NCBI RefSeq assembly: GCF_001995215.1
Contig: NZ_MUXN01000006.1
Span: 186,001-250,000, forward strand
DNA length: 64,000 bases
Direction: 5' to 3'
Source: Amycolatopsis azurea DSM 43854
Lineage (GTDB): Bacteria; Actinomycetota; Actinomycetes; Mycobacteriales; Pseudonocardiaceae
Below are positions 1-9,504 of this stretch, in pieces. Positions within the stretch are counted from its first letter, which is position 1. Each line of letters opens with the position of its first letter. Made by a program: the position numbers and the translations under genes. The notes under the pieces were generated by a model. That model worked only from the letters and a program-made list of their open reading frames with translations, ran no database searches and was not told the DNA's origin.

Positions 1-591
1 ATCGCCGAGGAGCTCGGCGTCGGCACGATGACGCTGTACACCTACGTCCCCGGCAAGACCGAACTGCTCGACCTCATGGTGGACTCGGTGCTCGCCGAAC
101 GGGACCTCCCCGGTCCCGGCGATCCCCGGCCGGACGGCTGGCGCGAGCAGGTGCGGCTCTACGCCGAACGCACCCTGGCCGTGTTCCGGGCCCATCCGTG
201 GCTGCGCTCGACGTCGATGGTGCGGCCGGTGCTCGGGCCCGGGCTGATGGCGGGCCAGGAGTACCTGATCGCGGCGGTGTCGGACATCGGGCTGGCGCCG
301 CGCAAGGCGGCCGCGGCCGCGAACAGCATCGAGATCTACGTCCAGGCGAACGCGACACTGTTCGCCGAGACGGTGCAGGTCGAGCAGCAGACCGGGCAGT
401 CGACGGACGCCTGGTGGGGGCAGCGGTCGGTGTTCTGGGAGAAGTACTTCGACGTGGACCGGCATCCGGCGATGACCCGGATCTGGGAAAGCGGCGGCTA
501 CGACATCGAGACGTGCGAAGCCGCCGACGAGAGCTTCACTTTCGGCCTGGAGCGCTTGCTGGACGGCATCGAAGCCCTGATCCCCTCCTGA
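1..591 (+). CDS. TetR/AcrR family transcriptional regulator, 3' part
   Basis: The reading frame is open from the first base, so the gene starts outside the window; 196 residues are visible. The first ~25 residues (VGTMTLYTYV, then PGKTELLDLM) are the end of a TetR-type helix-turn-helix: recognition helix, the usual Y-x-Y-V turn and the helix-4 start. The rest is an all-helical ligand/dimerisation domain of the size expected for TetR_C proteins, ending about 10 residues after LERLLDG. The ligand and target genes cannot be read from the sequence. It converges on ftsQ with 29 bases between the stop codons, so it has no operon link with the division genes. Confidence 0.85.
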   Translation: MAEELGVGTMTLYTYVPGKTELLDLMVDSVLAERDLPGPGDPRPDGWREQVRLYAERTLAVFRAHPWLRSTSMVRPVLGPGLMAGQEYLIAAVSDIGLAPRKAAAAANSIEIYVQANATLFAETVQVEQQTGQSTDAWWGQRSVFWEKYFDVDRHPAMTRIWESGGYDIETCEAADESFTFGLERLLDGIEALIPS

Positions 592-620
592 GTACTACCG
601 CGTTCAGAGGACGAAACGCG

Positions 621-1466
621 TCAGGAGACGGTGGGCAGATCGGGTGCCGAGACGTCGAAGACCTTGCCCTCGCGGGTGAGCAGCGCGGCCAGGACCTTCG
701 CCTTGCGTTCGGTGTCCGCCGAGGTCCCCCAGCGCACGGTCTTGCCGTCGGCCAGCGCGAACTCGACACTGCCGGGCGTCTTCGCCGTCGCGGTGGTGAC
801 CTGCTTGAGCAGCTGCTGCGGGATCACGCCGAGGACGCCGGTCACCGCGCGGGTCACCGGGTCGTCGGCCGACACCGAGGGCAGCTTCAGCTCGGGCAGT
901 CCCGCGGGCCGTTCCTTGACCGTCTTGAACACGACACCCGCGCCGTCGACGAGGTGCACGCCGTCGCCGCCGGGCCCGCTGTCGAAGAAGGCGATCGCGG
1001 CGCGTTCGGTCACGGTGATCTCGAGGGTGTGCGGCCACGACCGGGAGACGTCGACGGTGGCGATGCCGGGCATCTGCGCCACCCGGTCCCGGATCTCGTC
1101 GGCGTCCAGGCGCAGCATCGGCTTCTGGTCCGGTACCGCCGCCGTGCCGCGGATCTGGTCCGCGGGTACGGAACTCGCCCCGACGACGTCCACCTGCTGC
1201 ACGCCCAGCATCGAGCTGAACCAGAGCAGGTAGACGAGGGCGGCGACGGTCAGCACCGAGAGCAGCGCGACCCAGCGCCGCCGCATCTCCTTGTTCCTGG
1301 TGGGCCGGGCCGGGCGGCGGCGGTCTTGGACGGACCGCCTGCCGCGCCGGTCCTTCGCCCGCCGAGCCCGTTCGGCCCGGGGAATCCGCTTGCTGCGGTC
1401 GGGTCGTTCGGAGCGCGGACGCCGACCGGGTTCGGCCGGGCGGCGGCGTTCCCCGGTCTGTGTCAT
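621..1466 (-). CDS. ftsQ: Cell division protein FtsQ
   Basis: 281 residues. A long basic cytoplasmic tail (about residues 1-63, rich in R/K/P) is followed by one membrane span (about 65-84, WVALLSVLTVAALVYLLWF) and a periplasmic POTRA domain beginning near VQQVDVVGASSVPADQI (about 89-157), then the FtsQ beta domain. This is the standard layout of FtsQ/DivIB, which links FtsL/FtsB to the divisome. ATG at 1466 lies 25 bases after the murC stop, so it is probably the last gene of the dcw transcript. Unusually, ftsZ does not follow: a convergent TetR gene ends 29 bases away. Confidence 0.95.
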   Translation of the reverse strand: MTQTGERRRPAEPGRRPRSERPDRSKRIPRAERARRAKDRRGRRSVQDRRRPARPTRNKEMRRRWVALLSVLTVAALVYLLWFSSMLGVQQVDVVGASSVPADQIRGTAAVPDQKPMLRLDADEIRDRVAQMPGIATVDVSRSWPHTLEITVTERAAIAFFDSGPGGDGVHLVDGAGVVFKTVKERPAGLPELKLPSVSADDPVTRAVTGVLGVIPQQLLKQVTTATAKTPGSVEFALADGKTVRWGTSADTERKAKVLAALLTREGKVFDVSAPDLPTVS

Positions 1467-1491
1467 GGCCGGCCGCCGGGCGTTGTCATGG

Positions 1492-2901
1492 CTAGCCTGC
1501 CCGCCGGTCCAGTTCGGCCAGGATCTCCGGGCCGAGCTGCGTGACGTCGCCGGCGCCCATGGTCACCAGCAGGTCGCCGGGTTCGACCAGGTCCGCCGCG
1601 AGCTTCGCGGCGACGTCGAACGCGGGCTGGTAGTGCACGGGGACACCGGAGATCTGGTCGGCGATGAGCGCGCCGCTCACCCCGGGTTCCGGTTTCTCGC
1701 GGGCCCCGAAGACGTCCAGCACGACGACCTCGTCGGCCAGCGACAGCGCGGCCGCGAACTCCTTCGAGAACGTCTTCGTGCGCGAGTACAGGTGCGGCTG
1801 GAAGACCACGACGACCCGGCCCTGACCGGCGGCCGTCCGCACCGCGCGCAGCTGCGCGTCGACCTCGGTCGGGTGGTGCGCGTAGTCGTCGTACACCCGG
1901 ACGTCGCCCGAGCGGCCCTTGAACTCGAACCGCCGCCGGACCCCGCCGAACGCGGCGAGCCCGTCGGCCAGCCGGTCGACCGGCGCGCCGAGTTCGATCC
2001 CGGCCAGCAGGGCGGCGATCGCGTTCAGCGCCATGTGCTCGCCCGGAACCGCGACCCGCAAAGCGATTTCCTCGCCCTGCAAGGAAATCCGGACCACGCC
2101 GCCGTCCGGGGTCGGCACGAAGTCCAGGACCTTGGCGTCGTCCGCGCCGGTGACCGAACGCCCGTAGCTGCGGACGCGGATGCCGCGTTCCTCCGCCTGC
2201 GCGCCCAGCTTCGCGGCCCCTTCGTCGTCACCGCAGACGACGAGCAGCCCGCCCGGCTCGATCCGGCCGAGGAAGTCGGTGAACACCGAGACGTACGCCT
2301 CGGCCGTCCCGTGGTGGTCCAGGTGGTCCGGCTCGACGTTGGTCACCACGGCGACCGACGGCGAGTAGGCCAGGAACGACCCGTCGCTCTCGTCGGCCTC
2401 GGCGACGAAGAGCCCGCCCTCGCCGTGGTGCGCGTTCGCGCCCGACTCGTTGAGGTCGCCGCCGATGGCGAACGACGGATCGAGACGGCAGTGCTGCAGC
2501 GCGACGGTCAGCATCGACGTCGTCGACGTCTTGCCGTGCGTCCCGGCGATACAGGCGACGCGGTGGCCTTCCATCAGCCCGGCCAGCGCCTGCGCGCGGT
2601 GCAGCACGGTGATCCCGCGTTCCCGCGCGGCCACCAGCTCCGGGTTGTCGTCCTTGATGGCGGTCGACACGATCACCGAGGACGGACCCTCGGGGAAGGC
2701 GTCGAGGTTCTCCGCGCTCTGGCCGACGGCGATCTCGGCGCCCTGGGCACGCAGCGACAGGAAAGCGCGCGACTCCTTGGCGTCGGATCCGGAGACCTGG
2801 GCCCCGCGGGCCAGCAGGATGCGGGCGATACCGCTCATCCCGGCGCCGCCGATCCCGATCAGGTGGGCACGCGTCAGCGTGTCGGGAAGTTGATCAGGCA
2901 C
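1492..2901 (-). CDS. murC: UDP-N-acetylmuramate--L-alanine ligase
   Basis: MurC adds L-Ala to UDP-MurNAc, the first peptide step of peptidoglycan synthesis in the cytoplasm. 469 residues from the GTG at 2901 (VPDQLPDTL). That start overlaps the last 8 bases of murG and gives the usual MurC N-terminus; the frame is also open to a TTG at 2928. Visible motifs: the Rossmann-like [14 protein letters not shown] (13-26), the Mur-ligase P-loop [12 protein letters not shown] (119-130), [12 protein letters not shown] in the central domain, and [10 protein letters not shown] at the start of the C-terminal domain. Length and motifs are normal for the family. Confidence 0.97.
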   Translation of the reverse strand: MPDQLPDTLTRAHLIGIGGAGMSGIARILLARGAQVSGSDAKESRAFLSLRAQGAEIAVGQSAENLDAFPEGPSSVIVSTAIKDDNPELVAARERGITVLHRAQALAGLMEGHRVACIAGTHGKTSTTSMLTVALQHCRLDPSFAIGGDLNESGANAHHGEGGLFVAEADESDGSFLAYSPSVAVVTNVEPDHLDHHGTAEAYVSVFTDFLGRIEPGGLLVVCGDDEGAAKLGAQAEERGIRVRSYGRSVTGADDAKVLDFVPTPDGGVVRISLQGEEIALRVAVPGEHMALNAIAALLAGIELGAPVDRLADGLAAFGGVRRRFEFKGRSGDVRVYDDYAHHPTEVDAQLRAVRTAAGQGRVVVVFQPHLYSRTKTFSKEFAAALSLADEVVVLDVFGAREKPEPGVSGALIADQISGVPVHYQPAFDVAAKLAADLVEPGDLLVTMGAGDVTQLGPEILAELDRRAG

Positions 2902-4021
2902 CTGCGGCCTCCAGCACGATCTTGGCAAGGGTCTCGTCGGCCTCCCGGTGGCCGAGGCCGACCGCGGCCGCGCTCATCTTCGCGATCCGGTCGGCGTCGG
3001 ACACCAGCGGGATCACCAGTTCCGCGACCTTGGCGGCGGAGAGGTCGGCGTCGGCGACCATCAGCCCGGCACCCGCGTCGACCGCGGGCCGGGCGTTGAC
3101 CGCCTGTTCGCCGTTGCCGTACGGCAGCGGGACGAACACGGCGGGCAGGCCGACGGCGGACACCTCGGCGACCGTCATCGCGCCGGAACGGCACAGCACC
3201 GCGTCGGCGGCGGCGTAGGCCAGGTCCATGCGCTCCAGGTACGGCACCGGGACGTACGGGGGCTTCCCGGGGAACTCCTGGACGACCAGCGTGTTCTTCG
3301 GCCCGTGGGCGTGCAGGACACCGACCCCGGCGTCCGCGAACTCCTTGGCCGCGCCGGAGACCGCGTTGTTGATCGACACCGCGCCCTGCGAACCGCCGAA
3401 GACCAGCAGCGTCGGGGCGTCGGGGTCGAGACCGAAGTGCTCGCGGGCCTCGGCGCGCAGCGCAGCGCGGTCGAGCGCGGTGATGGAACGGCGCAGCGGG
3501 ATGCCGACGACCTCGGCCTTCGCCAGCGGCGTCCCCGGGACGGCGACGGCGACGCGGGCGGCGAACCGCGCGCCGACCTTGTTCGCCAGGCCGGGCTTCT
3601 CGTTGGCCTCGTGCACCACGATCGGCGTACGCCCGCGCGCGGCGAGGTACGCCGGGAGCGCGACGTAACCGCCGAAGCCGACGACGACGTCCGCGCCGAC
3701 GCGCTCCAGGATCTCGCGGGTGCGCTTGACCGAGTCGCGGACCTTCAGCGGCATCTTCAGCAGTTCCGGTGTCGGCTTGCGCGGCATCGGCACCGGGGGG
3801 ATCAGCTCGAGCGGGTAGCCGCGCGCCGGGACGAGCTTGTTCTCCAGCCCGCGCTGGGTCCCGAGCGCGATCACCGTCGCGTCGGGACGCAGGCGCATCA
3901 CCGCGTCGGCGAGGGCGAGTGCCGGTTCGATGTGCCCTGCGGTACCGCCGCCGGCGACCACGACCACCGGCGCCTTGCCTTCGACTTCGGCTCCGGCGCC
4001 ACCTCTGACGGGGTTGTTCAC
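2894..4021 (-). CDS. murG: UDP-GlcNAc:lipid I N-acetylglucosaminyltransferase
   Basis: MurG converts lipid I to lipid II on the inner face of the membrane. 375 residues, GTG start overlapping the ftsW stop (GTGA). Acceptor-side motif [17 protein letters not shown] is near residues 23-39, the [11 protein letters not shown] loop lies mid N-domain, [13 protein letters not shown] begins the UDP-sugar domain, and the donor motif [20 protein letters not shown] with [11 protein letters not shown] is complete. Glycosyltransferase family 28 length. It is translationally coupled to both neighbours (ftsW upstream, murC downstream). Confidence 0.97.
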   Translation of the reverse strand: MNNPVRGGAGAEVEGKAPVVVVAGGGTAGHIEPALALADAVMRLRPDATVIALGTQRGLENKLVPARGYPLELIPPVPMPRKPTPELLKMPLKVRDSVKRTREILERVGADVVVGFGGYVALPAYLAARGRTPIVVHEANEKPGLANKVGARFAARVAVAVPGTPLAKAEVVGIPLRRSITALDRAALRAEAREHFGLDPDAPTLLVFGGSQGAVSINNAVSGAAKEFADAGVGVLHAHGPKNTLVVQEFPGKPPYVPVPYLERMDLAYAAADAVLCRSGAMTVAEVSAVGLPAVFVPLPYGNGEQAVNARPAVDAGAGLMVADADLSAAKVAELVIPLVSDADRIAKMSAAAVGLGHREADETLAKIVLEAAGA

Positions 4022-5496
4022 CTATGACCTCTCCGGTTTGCGGTACCCCGTTTCGCGGTACCGCGGTTCACCGCGGTTCGCGCGGCCGTCCTTCTGCCGG
4101 GCTCCCGTACCGACCGGCGCCGTTCCTGGGCGGGCGAAGGCCTCGCCGTCCTCGGCGCGGGCCTCGCCGCCTTGGTGGCGCCGCCGCGGGCCGCGGTGCC
4201 CTTCCGCTTGGCGGGCGGGCGGTACGGCTCGGGCGCGGGAAGCCTCAGCAGGCGTCCGAATTTACCTGGCCCCTGCGAACGCAGTGCGGCCACCGCCTCC
4301 GGTTCGTGCCGGGCGGCGTTGGCGAGGATCCCCATGATGAGCATGGTGATCACCAGCGACGTCCCGCCGTAGGAGATCAACGGCAGCGTCACCCCGGTGA
4401 CCGGCAGCAGGCCGACGACGTAGCCGATGTTGATGCCCGCCTGCGCGACCAGGAACACGGTCAGCGTGCCCGCCACGATGCGGATCCACGGGTCGAGGTT
4501 CCGGGTGGCGATCCGCAGGCCCACGACGGCGACCCCGGCGAACAGCCCCAGCACCACGACACAGCCGATGAAGCCGAGTTCCTCGCCGATCAGGGCGAAG
4601 ATGAAGTCGTTCTGCACGTTGGGCAGGTAGCCCCAGTTGGACTGGCCCTGGCCGAGGCCCTTGCCGAACAGGCCGCCGTCGGCGAGCGCGAGTTTCGCCT
4701 GGTTGGCCTGGAAGCCGTCCGCGCTGGTGTCCGGGGAACCGGACACGAACGACAGGACCCGTGCGAGCCGGTACGGCTCGATGATGGCCAGCACCAGAAC
4801 CCCGACGAGACCACCCGCGAGGATGACGCCGAACAGCCGTTTCGGCGCGCCCGCGAACCACAGCAGGGCCAGCAGCACCACCGCGAGGGTGACCGTGCCG
4901 CCGAGGTCGGGCTGCATCATGACCAGCGCGAACATCAGCAGCGCGATCGGCACGACCGGGACGAGCAGATGGCGCCACTGGTTGATGATGTTGTACTTGA
5001 TCACCAGGATGTGCGCGCCCCAGAAGGCCAGCGCGACCTTGGCCGCCTCGACCGGCTGGAAGGCGAACCCGCCGAGCTTGAACCAGCCCTGCGAGCCGTT
5101 GGCCGTGGAGCCGAGCGGGGTCAGCACCAGCACCAGCAGCCCGAGACAGACCACGGTCGCCGTCGCCGACAGCCGCCGGACGCGTTCCAGAGGAACCCGG
5201 AGCCCGATCCAGAACACCACCGCGCCGATGGCGACGAACATGATGTGCTTGCTGAACTGGGCGTACACGCCGGTACCGGTCTTGGGGTTGACCGAGGCGA
5301 CCGACGAGGCCGACAGCACCATCACGATGCCGATCACGGTCAGCACACCGGTGAGCGCCAGTACCAGGTGGAAAGACGCGAGGGGCCGGGAAAGCCACGC
5401 CGTCAGCGCGGTACGGAAGGCGACGAACGGGCTTTCCTTGCGCTCACGCCGTTTGCGAGGGGGAGTCTCGCGCCTCTTTTCCTCAACCGCCGTCAC
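4018..5496 (-). CDS. ftsW: Lipid II polymerase / division protein FtsW (SEDS family)
   Basis: SEDS glycosyltransferase that works with FtsI at the septum. The GTG at 5496 is preferred because GGGGGAGA sits just upstream on the coding strand; it overlaps the murD end by 14 bases and gives 492 residues. The frame is open further upstream (to 5613) but reads as MurD shadow there. About ten hydrophobic spans follow a basic N-terminus ([14 protein letters not shown]). Family motifs include [20 protein letters not shown] and [18 protein letters not shown]. The last ~85 residues form a hydrophilic K/R/P/A-rich cytoplasmic tail, longer than in most bacteria but common in actinobacteria, where FtsW tails contact other division proteins. 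Confidence 0.95.
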   Translation of the reverse strand: MTAVEEKRRETPPRKRRERKESPFVAFRTALTAWLSRPLASFHLVLALTGVLTVIGIVMVLSASSVASVNPKTGTGVYAQFSKHIMFVAIGAVVFWIGLRVPLERVRRLSATATVVCLGLLVLVLTPLGSTANGSQGWFKLGGFAFQPVEAAKVALAFWGAHILVIKYNIINQWRHLLVPVVPIALLMFALVMMQPDLGGTVTLAVVLLALLWFAGAPKRLFGVILAGGLVGVLVLAIIEPYRLARVLSFVSGSPDTSADGFQANQAKLALADGGLFGKGLGQGQSNWGYLPNVQNDFIFALIGEELGFIGCVVVLGLFAGVAVVGLRIATRNLDPWIRIVAGTLTVFLVAQAGINIGYVVGLLPVTGVTLPLISYGGTSLVITMLIMGILANAARHEPEAVAALRSQGPGKFGRLLRLPAPEPYRPPAKRKGTAARGGATKAARPAPRTARPSPAQERRRSVREPGRRTAARTAVNRGTAKRGTANRRGHR

Positions 5497-6886
5497 TGGT
5501 CTCCCCCGCACCGTCGCGCAGGACACGGACCGCACGCGCGAACGCGTCGCCGCGCTCGCCGTAACTGCGGTACATGTCCAACGACGCCGCGGCGGGGGCC
5601 AGCAGCACCACATCTCCAGGGCGCGCCAGGGCGCGGGCCGCCTTCACCGCCGCAGTCATGGTGTCATCGTCACCCGAAGGGAGGCTGTTGACCGGGACAT
5701 CCGGCGCGTGTCGCGCAACAGCGGCGGCGATCACGGGTGAATCCACACCGAAGAGGACGACTCCGCGCAGCCTTCCGGCGATCGAGCCGACGAGCTCGTC
5801 CACGGAAGCGCCCTTGAGCTGCCCACCGGCGATCCAGACGACGTTCAGATGAGCGCGCAGCGAACCGCTCGCCGCGTGCGGGTTCGTCGCCTTCGAATCG
5901 TTGATGTACCGGACGCCGTCGATCTCGCCGATCTCCTCGGCGCGGTGCGGGGCGGGCCGGTACTCGCGCAGGCCCTTGGCGACGTCCTCGCCCGTGACGC
6001 CGTACGCACGCGCCAGCGCGGCCGCGGCGAGCGCGTTGGAGACGTTGTGCGGACCGGCGGGCCGGACGTCGGCCAGCGTGCCGAGTTCCTCGGCGCTGGT
6101 CGCCGGGTCGGCGACGAAAGCGCGGTCGACCAGCAGGTCCTCCACGATCCCGAGTTCGCCGGGTCGCGGGGTGTCCATGCCGAAGGCGACGTGGCGGGCA
6201 CCGTCGGGCGCGTGCTCGTCGGCGAGCCGGATCGACCAGTCCTCGTGGAGGTTGCGGACCACGTTCCGGGAGTGGGTGTGCACCTTCCCCTTCGCGGCCG
6301 CGTACTCCTCCATCGAGCCGTGCCAGTCGAGGTGGTCCTCGGCGAGGTTCAGCACCACCGACGCGTGCGGGGCCAGCGTGGACGACCAGTGCAGCTGGAA
6401 GCTCGACAGCTCCACGGCGAGCACCTCGTGCCCGGCCCGTACCGCGTCGAGTACCGCGAAACCGACGTTCCCGCAGGCCACGGCGTCGACGCCGGCGGAA
6501 CGCAGGATCGACTCCAGCATCCTGACCGTGGTGGTCTTGCCGTTGGTGCCGGTGATCGCGAGCCACACCGGCGGCTTGTCGCGCAGCTGCCCGACGCGCC
6601 ACGCCAGCTCGACGTCGCCGATCACCTCGACACCCGCCTCGGCCGCCGCCACCAGCAGCGGCGACGTCGGCTTCCAGCCGGGACTGGTCACGACCAGCTC
6701 GACGCCTTCGGGCGGCTCCGTCAGGCCCGGCACCAGCTCGGCGCCGAGCCCTTCGAGTTCCGCCAGCCGTTCGGCGTTGCCGTCGGTGACGGTGATCCGC
6801 GCGCCCAGGTCGGCCAGGACGGGGACGATGGACTTGCCGGTGACCCCGGCTCCGGCGACGAGGACGTGCCGCCCGGCGAGCTCCAC
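5483..6886 (-). CDS. murD: UDP-N-acetylmuramoyl-L-alanine--D-glutamate ligase
   Basis: MurD adds D-Glu to UDP-MurNAc-L-Ala. 467 residues from ATG at 6886. N-terminal Rossmann motif HVLVAGAGVTGKSI (about 7-20), P-loop AITGTNGKTTTVRML, central NLAEDHLDWHGSMEEY, and C-terminal YINDSKATNPHA with LLAPAAASLDMY near the end. All are standard Mur-ligase landmarks. The start lies only 3 bases past the mraY stop, and the 3' end overlaps the ftsW start. Confidence 0.97.
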   Translation of the reverse strand: MELAGRHVLVAGAGVTGKSIVPVLADLGARITVTDGNAERLAELEGLGAELVPGLTEPPEGVELVVTSPGWKPTSPLLVAAAEAGVEVIGDVELAWRVGQLRDKPPVWLAITGTNGKTTTVRMLESILRSAGVDAVACGNVGFAVLDAVRAGHEVLAVELSSFQLHWSSTLAPHASVVLNLAEDHLDWHGSMEEYAAAKGKVHTHSRNVVRNLHEDWSIRLADEHAPDGARHVAFGMDTPRPGELGIVEDLLVDRAFVADPATSAEELGTLADVRPAGPHNVSNALAAAALARAYGVTGEDVAKGLREYRPAPHRAEEIGEIDGVRYINDSKATNPHAASGSLRAHLNVVWIAGGQLKGASVDELVGSIAGRLRGVVLFGVDSPVIAAAVARHAPDVPVNSLPSGDDDTMTAAVKAARALARPGDVVLLAPAAASLDMYRSYGERGDAFARAVRVLRDGAGETSDGG

Positions 6887-6889
6887 TTC

Positions 6890-7975
6890 CTAACCTCCGA
6901 AGCTGAGCTGTTCGCTGTAGAACAGGCCGAGACCGAACATGCAGCAGATGGCCGACAGCAGCCAGAACCGGATGATGACCGTGGTTTCCGCCCAACCCGC
7001 GAGCTCGAAGTGGTGATGGAACGGCGCCATCCGGAACAGCCGCCGCCTGGTCGTGCGGAACACGGCGATCTGCGCGACCACCGAGATCATCTCGACCATG
7101 AACAGACCGCCGATGACGATGGCGAGCAGTTCGGTGCGGGTGGTCATCGACAGACCGGCGACGAGACCGCCGAGGGCCAGCGAACCGGTGTCGCCCATGA
7201 AGATCTTCGCCGGGGCCGCGTTCCACCAGAGGAACCCGACACAGGCGCCGGTCGCCGCCGCGGCCACCACGGCCAGATCCAGCGGGTCACGGACGTCGTA
7301 ACAGGCGGTCTGCGGGGAGACCGCGCACGAGAGGCGGGTCTGCCAGAAGGCGATGACGACGTAGGTCGCCAGGACCATCGCCGCGGTGCCGCCGGCGAGA
7401 CCGTCGAGGCCGTCGGTGAAGTTCACCGCGTTCGACCAGCCCGAGATGACGATGTAGCAGAAGATCACGAAGAACACCGACGGGAAGGTGATCAGCGCGA
7501 GGTCCCGCACGTAGGACAGGCTCTCCGACGCCGGGGTCAGCCCGCGCCCGTCGGCGAACTGCAGCGCCAGGATCGCGAAGGCGATCGTGACCACCAGCTG
7601 GCCGACCAGTTTCGCGGTCTTGTTCAGCCCGAGGTTGCGCTGCTTGCGGATCTTGATGAAGTCGTCGAGGAAACCGACGATCCCGAGGCCGACGGCCAGC
7701 GCGAGGACGAGCAGGCCCGAAGCGGACGGGCCGCCGGTGCCGTTGCCGCCGCTGAGCGCGCTGATCAGATGCGCCACGAAATACCCGACGACCATCGCGA
7801 CGATGATCGCGACACCACCCATCGTCGGGGTACCGCGTTTGGATTTGTGTCCCTGCGGTCCTTCCTCCCGGATCTCCTGGCCGAAGCCCTGCCGGGAGAA
7901 GACCCGGATCAGATAGGGAGTGAGGAGGATGGAGACCAGCAGGCCCGCCGCGGCCGCGATCAGGATGCTGATCAC
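6890..7975 (-). CDS. mraY: Phospho-N-acetylmuramoyl-pentapeptide transferase
   Basis: MraY transfers phospho-MurNAc-pentapeptide to undecaprenyl phosphate, forming lipid I in the membrane. 361 residues with about ten hydrophobic segments. Signature sequences are intact: [33 protein letters not shown] and the C-terminal histidine motif [11 protein letters not shown]. The GTG start overlaps the murF stop (GTGA), showing translational coupling. Confidence 0.97.
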   Translation of the reverse strand: MISILIAAAAGLLVSILLTPYLIRVFSRQGFGQEIREEGPQGHKSKRGTPTMGGVAIIVAMVVGYFVAHLISALSGGNGTGGPSASGLLVLALAVGLGIVGFLDDFIKIRKQRNLGLNKTAKLVGQLVVTIAFAILALQFADGRGLTPASESLSYVRDLALITFPSVFFVIFCYIVISGWSNAVNFTDGLDGLAGGTAAMVLATYVVIAFWQTRLSCAVSPQTACYDVRDPLDLAVVAAAATGACVGFLWWNAAPAKIFMGDTGSLALGGLVAGLSMTTRTELLAIVIGGLFMVEMISVVAQIAVFRTTRRRLFRMAPFHHHFELAGWAETTVIIRFWLLSAICCMFGLGLFYSEQLSFGG

Positions 7976-9504
7976 GCGTCACCACCGTTCGAGCGTTCTT
8001 GAGAGGGGGAAGGGGGTACTACAGGGGATTCAGCGATCGTTCCGGGGGAGGCGAGCACGGCGTCGGCCACTCGCCACAACGCGGCGGCCTTGGACGCCTT
8101 CACCAGCACCACGTCTCCCGCGCGGAGCTGATCATGCAGCAGGGCGATGGCGGCGTCGACGTCGGGTACCAGTACCGACTCCTCGCCCCAGGAACCCTCC
8201 TGCTGCGCGCCCTGGTGGGTGGCCGCGGCGGCTTCGCCGATGACCACGAGCTTGTCGATGTTGAGCCGGACGACGAGCCTGCCGATGCCGTCGTGCGCCG
8301 TGACCGAGTCCTGGCCGAGGTCGCCCATCACGCCGAGCACGGCCCAGGATCGGCGCGTCGTGCTCATCGACGCGAGTGCCTTGAGGGCGGCCCGCATCGA
8401 CTCGGGGCTGGCGTTGAACGAGTCGTTGAGCACCGTGACGCCGTCGGCGCGGGTGGTGACCTCCATGCGTCGCTCGGAGCGCCGCTCGAGGCTCGACAGG
8501 CGGGCCGCGACCTCTTCGACCGTCGAGCCCATCTCCAGCGCGACGGCGGCGGCGCTGAGCGCGTTGCCGACGTGGTGCTCGCCGTAGAGCGGCAGCTTCA
8601 CCGGTGCTTCGCCGTCCGGGGTGACCAGGCGGAACGACGCGCGCGCTTCGTCGTCGAGAGTGATGTCCACGGCGCGGACCTGCGCGGACGCGCTTTCGCC
8701 GACGAACACCACGCGCGCGCTGGTCCGGCTCGCCATCGCCGCGACGTACGGGTCGTCGAGGTTCAGGACCGCGACACCGCCGTCCTCCGCGCTCGGCAGC
8801 GCCTCGACCAGCTCGCCCTTGCCCTTGGCGATGCCCTCGCGCGAGCCGAACTCGCCGACGTGCGCGGTGCCGACGTTGAGCACGACCCCGATCCGCGGCG
8901 GCGCGATGGCCGCCAGCTCGGCGATGTGGCCGGGCCCGCGGGCGGACAGCTCCAGCACCAGCTGCCGGGTCGAGGAGTCGGCCCGCAGCGCCGTCCAGGG
9001 GTGGCCCAGCTCGTTGTTGAACGATCCCGGCGGCGCCACCGTCGGGCCGAGCGGCTCCAGCAGCTGGGCGATGATGTCCTTGGTCGAGGTCTTGCCCGCC
9101 GAACCGGTGACGCCGACGACGGTCAGGTGGTCGCCCGCCAGCTTCTGGATCACGTGCCGGGCGAGCTTGGCGAGCGCGGCCAGCACCGCCGCGCCCGCCC
9201 CGTCCTTGTCCGAGACCAGCGCGAACGCGCGTTCGTGCCCCTCGCCGGCGTTCAGCGGCGGCACGATCACGGCCGGGGCGTCGACCTCGCGGGCCGCGAG
9301 CACCGCGACGGCGCCGGACTCGACCGCCCGCGCGGCGAAGTCGTGGCCGTCGACCTTCGCGCCGGGCAGCGCGATGAACAGGCCGCCAGGGGTGATCTCG
9401 CGGGTGTCGAATTCGACGCTCCCGGTGACCTCGGCGGCCCCGTCGGTCCGATGCAGCCGCCCGCCGACGATGGCGGCGATCTCGGCCAGGCTGAGCACGA
9501 TCAC
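7972..9504 (-). CDS. murF: UDP-MurNAc-tripeptide--D-Ala-D-Ala ligase
   Basis: MurF attaches D-Ala-D-Ala and completes the cytoplasmic precursor. 510 residues from a GTG overlapping the murE stop. The N-terminal domain contains [19 protein letters not shown]; the ATP loop is [15 protein letters not shown]; the central domain has [11 protein letters not shown] and [12 protein letters not shown]; the C-domain has [14 protein letters not shown] short P/S/E-rich tail follows the fold. No anomalies. Confidence 0.96.
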   Translation of the reverse strand: MIVLSLAEIAAIVGGRLHRTDGAAEVTGSVEFDTREITPGGLFIALPGAKVDGHDFAARAVESGAVAVLAAREVDAPAVIVPPLNAGEGHERAFALVSDKDGAGAAVLAALAKLARHVIQKLAGDHLTVVGVTGSAGKTSTKDIIAQLLEPLGPTVAPPGSFNNELGHPWTALRADSSTRQLVLELSARGPGHIAELAAIAPPRIGVVLNVGTAHVGEFGSREGIAKGKGELVEALPSAEDGGVAVLNLDDPYVAAMASRTSARVVFVGESASAQVRAVDITLDDEARASFRLVTPDGEAPVKLPLYGEHHVGNALSAAAVALEMGSTVEEVAARLSSLERRSERRMEVTTRADGVTVLNDSFNASPESMRAALKALASMSTTRRSWAVLGVMGDLGQDSVTAHDGIGRLVVRLNIDKLVVIGEAAAATHQGAQQEGSWGEESVLVPDVDAAIALLHDQLRAGDVVLVKASKAAALWRVADAVLASPGTIAESPVVPPSPSQERSNGGDA

